DNA from: Deltaproteobacteria bacterium | Lineage (GTDB): Bacteria; Desulfobacterota; Desulfobacteria; Desulfobacterales; JAFDCJ01 | Direction: 5' to 3' | DNA: 17,014 nucleotides | Assembly (NCBI GenBank): GCA_024277475.1 | Contig: JAJRVC010000690.1 | Coordinates: 1-17,014 of the forward strand | In this document: in pieces, positions 1 to 5,938 of the stretch | How positions within the stretch are numbered: position 1 is the stretch's first letter | Layout of the letters: each line of letters starts with the position of its first letter | Program-made: the position numbers and the translations under genes | The notes under the pieces: generated by a model | Database searches by the model: none | What the model was told of the DNA's origin: nothing | Seen by the model: only the letters and a program-made list of their open reading frames with translations

Positions 1-118
1 CGGCCCGCAAGGCGCGGAAGCACAGGAACATCAAGTATATTTCGAGCTTCCGCAACGCAGCGGGACGGGATGGATCGGCGTCCAAAATGTGAAGTTATTT
101 TTGAGTGAGCCCTTAGTG
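1..118. repeat. Imperfect palindromic intergenic repeat, cut by the window edge
   Basis: This stretch follows the kdsB stop and has no convincing gene; its open frames are short and have no start. It contains a large imperfect inverted repeat. The left arm at 4-20 matches the complement of the right arm at 47-64: CCCGC (4-8) pairs with GCGGG (60-64) and GCGGAAG (14-20) pairs with CTTCCGC (47-53), around a 26-base loop. The sequence to the right (about 75-110, GTCCAAAATGTGAAGTTATT) looks like the outer end of such an element. From memory, similar palindromic elements are dispersed in Desulfobacterales genomes, but only one copy is visible here and the left end is missing. It has no T tract, so a simple terminator role is not supported. 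Confidence 0.4.
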
Positions 119-135
119 CCCTCATGGCTGAACTT

Positions 136-918
136 TTACGTCTCTTTAACTCGCATCTTGTCGGTTATGATCTTACTGACAATTTTAATGTCCTCGGGAC
201 GGTCCACTCCGCAGGTATGATGATCGGTTACCACAATCTGGATGGCTATGTTGTTTTCAAGCAGTCTCAACTGCTCAAGTCTTTCGGTGTTTTCAAGGCG
301 GCTTTGGTCTAAAGCAACGAATTCTTCCAGCACCTTCATGCGAAGTGCATATATCCCGATGTGTCCATAGTAATGGTTTTTTTGTTTTTCACACTGATGG
401 GGTATTGGTGAACGCGAAAAATATAATGCCCGTCAGTTTTCGGCAAATACGACTTTGACCAGATTTGGATTTGATGCCTCCGATGCTTTTATTTTACGCG
501 CCAGAGTTGTCACCTGAACCTCGGCTGCGCCAAATGGATGAATCAGTTGGGTGAGCATAGCGGGTTCCAGAGCGGGCTCATCTCCCTGAATGTTGACGAC
601 TATCGAGTCTGTGGGCAGCTTCAGTTTTGCAGCCGCTTCCATCACACGATCCGTACCGCTGGGATGAGTGGTGCTGGTCATAACTACCGGAATCCTCCAT
701 TTTTCCGCAGCCAAACGAATTCGATCATCATCGGTGGCCAAAAAAACAGACAACAGTTGTGCACACCGCCGGGCCCGTTCATAGACATGAAAGATCATGG
801 GTTTGCCGAGGATATCAGCCAAAGGTTTGCCTGGAAACCGTTTAGACCCATAGCGTGCCGGGATGATTCCGTAACAGGGCGGAAGTACGCCTATATGATC
901 GTTATCGGATATGTTCAA
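136..918 (-). pseudogene. kdsB: 3-deoxy-manno-octulosonate cytidylyltransferase (CMP-Kdo synthetase), interrupted by an in-frame TGA
   Basis: KdsB activates Kdo with CTP to give CMP-Kdo, the donor for the inner core of LPS; it is cytosolic. The 260-codon frame has all family landmarks: [16 protein letters not shown] (residues 18-33, nucleotide-binding loop), ATDDDRI (61-67), SGTDRV (87-92), VNIQGDEP (108-115), ALYFSRSPIP (164-173), HIGIYALR just before Met194, and GVDRPED (237-243, containing the second metal-binding Asp of the family). Codon 162 (433-435) is TGA, between FAEN and RALYFS, where homologues usually have Gly (xxGxALYFSR). GGA to TGA is one base change. Both halves lie in the same frame, so this is not a frameshift. 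The start is TTG at 918 with a weak ribosome site; an in-frame TAA four codons upstream (930-932) excludes longer forms, apart from ATT. It lies 119 bases after metG on the same strand. It may be a true pseudogene, a sequence error or read-through. Family identity is near certain; status is not. Confidence 0.85.
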
Positions 919-1037
919 AATGCACCGGTATTATCCGCAAGAACACACCAGGATTAATTGTGTTATTTGGAATTTTCAATAATCAGATACTCCCGGTATG
1001 CTCCCGCCGTTCGCAGGCTCATCCACGAATTTTTTAT

Positions 1038-2960
1038 TTACCGTAGGGGTGTTCCGGGATCCACAGGTTTGTCAAGAGTCGCAAGGGTTGGGCCGGATTC
1101 ATCGACCGCGGCTATCAACATACCGTTGGAAATAATTCCCATGAGTTTGGCCGGCTTTAGGTTGGCAACAATAATGACCTGTTTGCCGACAAGTTCTTCG
1201 GGTGTATAGTTATGTGCGATGCCTGCGACAAGGGTCCGTTTTTGCCCTAAATCCACTTCAAGCTTTAAAATCTTTTTCGCTCTGGGAATCCTCTCTGCAT
1301 GGATTACGGTTGCCACCCGGAGATCAATCTTGCTGAATTCCTCCAATGTGATTTCTGATTTGATTGCAGGTTGGTTGGCGGCTGTTTGAGGTTTGGCCAA
1401 TGGATCAGTCTCTTTTTCTGCCGTCTTGACCCGCGGAAAAAGAACAATGGACTTCGGCAACCGGGTGCCGGGTTTGATGAATTTCCAGGTTTTGAGTTGA
1501 TCTATAAAATAAAAAGGTGTCTTAGGATCCAGCCCGAGATGTTTTTGCATTTTGGCCGCCGTGTCTGGCATGACGGGGTATATAAGACCTGAGATGATCC
1601 GCAACCCCTCAAGCAGATTATAGATAACCACCGAGAGGGATTTCCGGCTTGATTTTTTTTTGGCCAGCTCCCACGGGGCGGTGACATCCACATATTTATT
1701 CATTTTACTAATGAATTTCCAAACGGCCTGCAACGCGTTGTGAAACTGGAATGATTCCATAAAATCTTCATAATCAGCGATGGCGCTCTGAGCATTTGCT
1801 TCCAGTCCAAGTTCACATTCTGCTTCCACTGTTGAATCAACCTCAGGAACAATCCCTTCAAAATATTTATGAGCCATTGAAAGAACCCTGGAAAACAGAT
1901 TGCCTAGATCATTGGCCAGATCCGAATTGAGGCGTTGAACCAAAGAAGTTTCACTGAAACTGGAGTCAAGTCCGAATGCCATATCGCGAATTAGAAAAAA
2001 GCGAAAGGCATCCAGACCGTAAATATTTTTTAGTTCGATGGGTTCAACCACATTCCCCAGGCTTTTTGACATTTTGCTGTCTTCAATATTCCAGTACCCA
2101 TGAACATTCAGATGCTTGTATATTGGAATACCGGCCGCTTTAAGCATGATCGGCCAATAGATGCCATGGGGTTTGAGGATGTCCTTTGCTACCACGTGCT
2201 GGGCTGCCGGCCAGAAAGTTTTAAACAGGTCGGCTTCCGGGTATCCCAAAGCGGAGACATAGTTTAAAAGGGCATCAAACCATACATAGGTGACGTAGTT
2301 ATTATCGAAAGGCAGGGTAATGCCCCATTTCAGTCTGGTTTTAGGTCTGGAAATACATAGATCCTCCAGCGGCTCTTTCAAAAAGGCCAGAGCTTCGTTT
2401 TTATAGCGTTGGGGACGAATGAAATCCGGCGTGTTGCTGATATGATCCACAAGCCAGTCCTGATAGCGACTCATTTTAAAAAAATAGTTGGATTCCTTGA
2501 TAACTTCCGGTGTCGTTTCATGGTCCGGACATTGTCCGTCTACCAGCTCTCTTTCGGTGTAAAAACGTTCGCACCCGAAACAATAAAGACCCTCGTAATC
2601 TGCAAAATAGATATCACCCGCGTCATAAATTTTTTGTAACACCTTTTCTACCACGGCCATGTGGGGTGTATCGGTGGTGCGGATGAAAGCAGAGTTGTTG
2701 ATACCTAATTCAGGCCACAGATCTTTAAAGAGCTGGCTGATGGTATCCACGTAACCCCTGGGTGTCATGTTTTCCTTTTTGGCGGCTCGTACGACTTTGT
2801 CACCATGTTCGTCGGTGCCGGTTAAAAAATAAACATCGCATGCGCGCATGGCATGAAAACGCGCGGCAACATCGGCCACGATGGTGGTATAGGCATGCCC
2901 CAGATGGGGACGTGCATTAACATAATAGATCGGGGTCGTGATATAAAAGGGTCTGGACAT
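1038..2960 (-). CDS. metG: Methionyl-tRNA synthetase with C-terminal tRNA-binding domain
   Basis: Class I synthetase that charges tRNA-Met (initiator and elongator) in the cytosol. The 640-residue protein shows the HIGH-type motif HLGH (19-22), a zinc knuckle CxxC...CxxH (C127, C130, C144, H147), the WFDALLNYVSALG segment (about 227-239) and KMSKS (296-300). A helical anticodon-binding region follows, and the last about 110 residues are an EMAPII/Trbp111-like OB fold (from EITLEEFSKIDLRVATV to the end, with the typical SNGMLIAA stretch), which raises tRNA affinity. Full length for the bacterial MetRS type with fused C-domain. ATG at 2960; a GAGG ribosome site sits inside the end of the upstream ricT-like gene, whose stop is 4 bases away, so the two are very probably co-transcribed and translationally coupled. 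Identity is secure. Confidence 0.97.
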   Translation of the reverse strand: MSRPFYITTPIYYVNARPHLGHAYTTIVADVAARFHAMRACDVYFLTGTDEHGDKVVRAAKKENMTPRGYVDTISQLFKDLWPELGINNSAFIRTTDTPHMAVVEKVLQKIYDAGDIYFADYEGLYCFGCERFYTERELVDGQCPDHETTPEVIKESNYFFKMSRYQDWLVDHISNTPDFIRPQRYKNEALAFLKEPLEDLCISRPKTRLKWGITLPFDNNYVTYVWFDALLNYVSALGYPEADLFKTFWPAAQHVVAKDILKPHGIYWPIMLKAAGIPIYKHLNVHGYWNIEDSKMSKSLGNVVEPIELKNIYGLDAFRFFLIRDMAFGLDSSFSETSLVQRLNSDLANDLGNLFSRVLSMAHKYFEGIVPEVDSTVEAECELGLEANAQSAIADYEDFMESFQFHNALQAVWKFISKMNKYVDVTAPWELAKKKSSRKSLSVVIYNLLEGLRIISGLIYPVMPDTAAKMQKHLGLDPKTPFYFIDQLKTWKFIKPGTRLPKSIVLFPRVKTAEKETDPLAKPQTAANQPAIKSEITLEEFSKIDLRVATVIHAERIPRAKKILKLEVDLGQKRTLVAGIAHNYTPEELVGKQVIIVANLKPAKLMGIISNGMLIAAVDESGPTLATLDKPVDPGTPLR

Positions 2961-2964
2961 TTTA

Positions 2965-3762
2965 TCAATCCTCTATGATTTGATTGACTGCAGTTTCAAT
3001 TTCCATACCGCCTTCTAAACGAACGGTTATGCAGTTGCAAATGGCATTGTGCCGGATTACTTTCCCTTTGCCCTTTTCGGTCATTATGTGTTTTCCGATT
3101 TTAGGCAAATTTTTCTTTAATGCCCGATAGGTATCATATTCATAGGTCAAACAGCACATCAGACGACCGCATTGGCCGGAGATTTTTGTTGGATTTAATG
3201 ACAAACTTTGCTCCTTGGCCATACGTATGGAGACTGGTTCAAATTTTTCCAGAAAGGCTGCGCAACACAGTTCTCGACCGCACCTGCCGATGCCTCCGCA
3301 CATTTTAGCCTGGTTGCGAATACCCACCTGGCGCATTTCAATTCTAACTGCCAGCTGTTTGACCAGCATTTTTACCAGTTCGCGAAAATCGACACGTCCT
3401 TCAGATGTGAAAAAAAAAGTATATTTATTTCCATCGAAGGTTTTCTCGACGAAAAAAAGGTTCATTTTCAGCCCCAGTTTCTTGATACACTTGATACAGT
3501 AACTGTGGGCCGTTTTTTCATCAACGAGGTTTTTATTCAGTTGCTCAAAATCTTTTTTATTTGCCAGACGATAGATCTTTTTTAGCGGTCTGTCACCCTT
3601 TTTGCTTTGGTAAAGAACCGGATCAACGGCAACCGTGCCGAAACCAAGTCCCTGTTCGGTTTCTACAATAACATGATCACCGCGGTTTAAGACAAATGCA
3701 CCGCAGTCAAAATCATACACCTTACCGGTTTCTTTAAATTTAATACCGACTCGTTTATTCAT
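2965..3762 (-). CDS. ricT: PSP1-domain protein, RicT/YaaT-like
   Basis: Member of the PSP1 C-terminal-domain family (B. subtilis RicT/YaaT). In Bacillus, RicT works with RicA and RicF as an Fe-S-containing complex that supports RNase Y-dependent mRNA maturation; the role in Desulfobacterota is not established. The 265-residue protein has the hallmark cysteine-rich core CGGIGRCGRELCC (155-167) and CGRLMCCLTYE (198-208), with further Cys at 89, 92, 242 and 244. No membrane segment. ATG at 3762; no strong ribosome site is visible, and the holB stop lies 14 bases upstream, suggesting coupling. The order holB-ricT with metG next matches the B. subtilis holB-yaaT-...-metS neighbourhood, which supports the assignment. 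I do not see ricA or ricF here, so whether it acts as in Bacillus is unknown. Confidence 0.88.
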   Translation of the reverse strand: MNKRVGIKFKETGKVYDFDCGAFVLNRGDHVIVETEQGLGFGTVAVDPVLYQSKKGDRPLKKIYRLANKKDFEQLNKNLVDEKTAHSYCIKCIKKLGLKMNLFFVEKTFDGNKYTFFFTSEGRVDFRELVKMLVKQLAVRIEMRQVGIRNQAKMCGGIGRCGRELCCAAFLEKFEPVSIRMAKEQSLSLNPTKISGQCGRLMCCLTYEYDTYRALKKNLPKIGKHIMTEKGKGKVIRHNAICNCITVRLEGGMEIETAVNQIIED

Positions 3763-3776
3763 TATTTTATTCTAGG

Positions 3777-4823
3777 TTAAATCCGGGATAATTTCAAGAC
3801 CATTGTTTCCATGGCAAGCCTTAAATTGGTGCCGGCCTGAATGGCATTTTGGGCGGATTGAATCGTTTCAATCTTTGCAAGCAGCGATGTCATGCTCATT
3901 TTTTGCGAAGCCCGGTGTACGGTTTCAGTCAGATCCTGATGAATTATTTTTTCAGGATAAAGTTTGTCGATTACAAGATCCCGCAACCAGGACTTAATTA
4001 CCTCCAGCGCGTCCGGCAAAGCGTCTTTATTTTTTGCCAGCTGCTCACCAAAGGCCAAGAGACAACTGGTGGATTCCGATGATAAAGAATCCAACTCGCT
4101 GATAAGCCAGTTTCTGCGGCTTATCCAATTTGTCCGGTACATATGCAGTGCCCGGGAAAAACTCCCACTGGCCATGGCTGCCATGATCATTGCATTTTCC
4201 GAATCAAGTCCATGCCTGCGAATGAGTACGGGTTCCATCTTTGTCCTCGAGATCGGATTGAACCGAATGTGCCGGCAACGAGAAACTATGGTTGGCAGAA
4301 GATCGGATATATGATTGGCCACAAGAATTAGAATGGTTCCGGTTGGAGGTTCCTCCAGCACCTTGAGGAGAGCATTGCCTGCGGCAGGGTTCATTGTCTG
4401 GGCGTCTGATATCAGCACCACCCGCATGCCGGCCTCATATGGTTTCATGGCGAGAGTCCGACAGAGGGCTCGAATTTGATCAATTTTGATGAATACACCG
4501 GATGGCTTTATCCGGATGATGTCCGGGTGGTTTTCAGATTCAATTTTGCGGCAGGACTTGCATTTGCCACAGGGTTTGGTCATTCGCGGTTGGTTCGTGG
4601 TGCTGTATCCGTCGTCAGCCCGTTTATCCCCCCATTTAGATTTGTCCTCAGAATTATCCCCGGTGCAGTTACACGCCATGGCAAATGCAACAGCTGTGCT
4701 TTGTTTCCCCACCCCCTCTATCCCCGTAAACAAAAGGGCGTGAGGAATGGTCCCGTTTTGAAGGAAGGTGGTTAGGATACGGATGGGGCGGTCTTGGCCT
4801 ATTATCGACTCGAAGCCAGGCAC
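3777..4823 (-). CDS. holB: DNA polymerase III delta-prime subunit (clamp-loader ATPase-like)
   Basis: Delta-prime is part of the clamp loader that opens and loads the beta clamp at the replication fork. The 348-residue protein begins with the family opening FESIIGQDRPIRIL, has a P-loop GIEGVGKQS (34-42, Gln at the position usually Ser/Thr, followed by Ser), a Cys zinc module (C51, C53, C85, C88, C91), the segment NALLKVLEEPP (150-160) and the sensor/arginine-finger motif SRC (181-183). The C-terminal third is the helical collar domain. The zinc module carries a charged insert of about 30 residues (54-84) between the first two and the last three Cys. It starts with GTG at 4823, only 3 bases after the HU stop, with no clear ribosome site, so it probably depends on coupling. 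Next downstream is the ricT-like gene. Confident call; DnaX is excluded by the short length and the divergent P-loop. Confidence 0.95.
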   Translation of the reverse strand: MPGFESIIGQDRPIRILTTFLQNGTIPHALLFTGIEGVGKQSTAVAFAMACNCTGDNSEDKSKWGDKRADDGYSTTNQPRMTKPCGKCKSCRKIESENHPDIIRIKPSGVFIKIDQIRALCRTLAMKPYEAGMRVVLISDAQTMNPAAGNALLKVLEEPPTGTILILVANHISDLLPTIVSRCRHIRFNPISRTKMEPVLIRRHGLDSENAMIMAAMASGSFSRALHMYRTNWISRRNWLISELDSLSSESTSCLLAFGEQLAKNKDALPDALEVIKSWLRDLVIDKLYPEKIIHQDLTETVHRASQKMSMTSLLAKIETIQSAQNAIQAGTNLRLAMETMVLKLSRI

Positions 4824-4826
4824 AAA

Positions 4827-5102
4827 TCAGTAGTCTACCCGATCTTTCAATTCCTTGCCAGATTTGAAAAATGGAAGTCTTTTGGGCTTTATAGTAACTT
4901 TTTCCCCGGTTTTCGGGTTTCGGCCCGTGTAACTTTTGTATTCCTTCACAAAAAAACTGCACAAGCCGCGGATCTCCACCCGATCTCCCCGGGCCATGGC
5001 ATCCGCCATGTTATCAAAAAATATCTGAACTACTTTTGCTGCTTCCGCCTTTGAGATATTCGCTTCTGCTTTCAAAGCGGAAATTAGCTCCAGTTTATTC
5101 AT
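4827..5102 (-). CDS. HU/IHF family DNA-binding protein
   Basis: Small nucleoid-associated protein that binds and bends DNA as a dimer. The 91 residues show the complete family pattern: N-terminal MNKLELISALKAEANISKAEAAKVV helices, the RGDRVEIRGLCSFFVKEY strand region, the DNA-inserting arm with GRNPKTG (60-66), and the closing FFKSGKELKDRV. Arm sequence and overall look are close to proteins annotated as IHF-beta-like or HU in Desulfobacterota; which of the two cannot be settled by eye, so no symbol is given. ATG at 5102 with a near-perfect ribosome site AAGGAGGTT. It has its own strong-looking promoter, overlapping the end of the upstream NusG-like gene region. Its stop is 3 bases from the holB start. 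Confidence 0.95.
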   Translation of the reverse strand: MNKLELISALKAEANISKAEAAKVVQIFFDNMADAMARGDRVEIRGLCSFFVKEYKSYTGRNPKTGEKVTIKPKRLPFFKSGKELKDRVDY

Positions 5103-5147
5103 ATAACCTCCTTCTGGACCCTCTGGTGAGCTTTGGTATATTATACT

Positions 5148-5177
5148 TTTATAAACCAGAACTTAATAAAATGTCAA
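5148..5177 (-). promoter_or_regulatory. Sigma-70-type promoter for the HU-holB-ricT-metG unit
   Basis: On the minus strand a perfect -35 box TTGACA (5177-5172) is followed after 18 bases by TATAAA (5153-5148), with a second AT-rich box TATAAT a little further on (5145-5140). The expected start is about 45 bases before the HU ATG. It sits just after the stop of the NusG-like gene, implying that HU and the genes after it can be expressed independently of lptD. Seen by eye only; the spacing and boxes are close to consensus. Confidence 0.55.
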
Positions 5178-5181
5178 GTAG

Positions 5182-5709
5182 TTATGATAATATTTTCGGC
5201 AGAATTTCAATATCATCTTCGCTGACTTCGACTCCCGCGTACTGACCGAGAGCCTCAATATATACCACGATACGTCCCTTGCCGCCGTATCTCACAAAGT
5301 TACCGACAATTCCCGCAAACGGTCCGTGCACCACCATGACTTTATCTCCTTTTTCTAAACGATAGCCGGTAGTTACGGTATGATCGCTTGACACCATTAT
5401 TTTCAAAGATTCAACGGTTTTCTCGGCCACCGGCAGGGGGCCCTGTTTATTGCCGATCAAACGTACTGCGCCGACAGTTTTTACAACCTCCAGGTGAGAG
5501 TTGGGGTGTAGATCGGTTTTGACGAACAAATACCCTGGAAAAAGAGGCACACGAATCGTTACCTTGCGATCACGACGCTTGCTGCGCACGGTTACCTTGG
5601 GCAGATAAACTTCTATCGATTTTTTCATCAAACCGTCGTTAACTACGGATTCATGACGGCTTTTGGTGTGTAGCACATACCACAAACGCTCAAGTTTTTT
5701 ATCTGTCAT
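5182..5709 (-). CDS. NusG-like specialised antiterminator (RfaH/UpxY/LoaP type)
   Basis: Predicted transcription elongation factor that binds the RNA polymerase clamp. The 175 residues comprise an NGN domain (about 8-105, starting RLWYVLHTKSRHE and including the hallmark LFPGYLFVKTDL at 56-67) and a C-terminal KOW domain (about 118-172, GDKVMVVHGPFAGIVGNFVRY). The N-terminal WYVLHTKSRHE and VYLPKVTVRSKRRDRKVTIRVPLFPGYLF are typical of NusG paralogues that regulate specific operons, often surface polysaccharide ones, rather than of housekeeping NusG, which is normally next to secE and rplK. Here it follows lptD and precedes HU. ATG at 5709 with GAGGTG as ribosome site. I do not see an obvious ops element in the window, so its target is unknown. 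Confidence 0.88.
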   Translation of the reverse strand: MTDKKLERLWYVLHTKSRHESVVNDGLMKKSIEVYLPKVTVRSKRRDRKVTIRVPLFPGYLFVKTDLHPNSHLEVVKTVGAVRLIGNKQGPLPVAEKTVESLKIMVSSDHTVTTGYRLEKGDKVMVVHGPFAGIVGNFVRYGGKGRIVVYIEALGQYAGVEVSEDDIEILPKILS

Positions 5710-5938
5710 TTTTCACCTCACCCGGACGAACCGGAAAATATTCAATCGTTGCAGGATAGGGAAAATATCCCAACCCGGATAAACCGGAAAGAATAGCAAC
5801 AAAGGCACCAAGACACAAAGTGAAACTTTTAGTTAATAGCCATCTTTGCATCATTGGGTCTTGGTGGCGAAAATGTTTAGCCATAAAATGCAAAGAAATC
5901 ACGACTAAGACTAATAAGGGCCTAAATACCAAACCCAC
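5699..5938 (-). CDS. Doubtful 79-codon ORF between lptD and the NusG-like gene
   Basis: A GTG-initiated frame that overlaps the end of lptD by 17 bases and the start of the NusG-like gene by 11 bases. The product would have two short hydrophobic stretches (about 3-19 and 41-58) and no motif I recognise. It lacks a visible ribosome site, and its centre is a palindromic repeat (5801-5870), which is typical of chance ORFs in dispersed repeats. The overlapping geometry is the only argument in favour. Probably not a gene. Confidence 0.18.
   Translation of the reverse strand: MGLVFRPLLVLVVISLHFMAKHFRHQDPMMQRWLLTKSFTLCLGAFVAILSGLSGLGYFPYPATIEYFPVRPGEVKNDR
5801..5870. repeat. Palindromic intergenic repeat (CACCAAGAC / GTCTTGGTG)
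   Basis: A perfect 9-base inverted repeat CACCAAGAC (5806-5814) / GTCTTGGTG (5858-5866) with inner CAAAG (5816-5820) / CTTTG (5844-5848). Sequences of the type 'accaagacacaaag...ctttgtgtcttggtgcc' are known to me as dispersed palindromic elements in many bacterial genomes; only this one copy is in the window, so dispersal is inferred. It lies in the spacer between lptD and the NusG-like gene and could form a stable RNA hairpin in that transcript. Confidence 0.5.

Noticed and set aside
340..432. Frameshift in kdsB at the T-rich run (about 375-390)
   Set aside because: The stretch between the TGA and Met194 stays in the same frame as both halves and reads as normal KdsB sequence (ALYFSRSPIP...HIGIYALR).
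433..435. Selenocysteine (or pyrrolysine-like) insertion at the kdsB TGA
   Set aside because: The aligned family residue is Gly rather than Cys, no redox role is known there, and the bases right after TGA do not form an obvious bacterial SECIS-type hairpin by eye.
538..957. 139-aa plus-strand ORF
   Set aside because: It is the antisense shadow of kdsB; no ribosome site or protein-like pattern.
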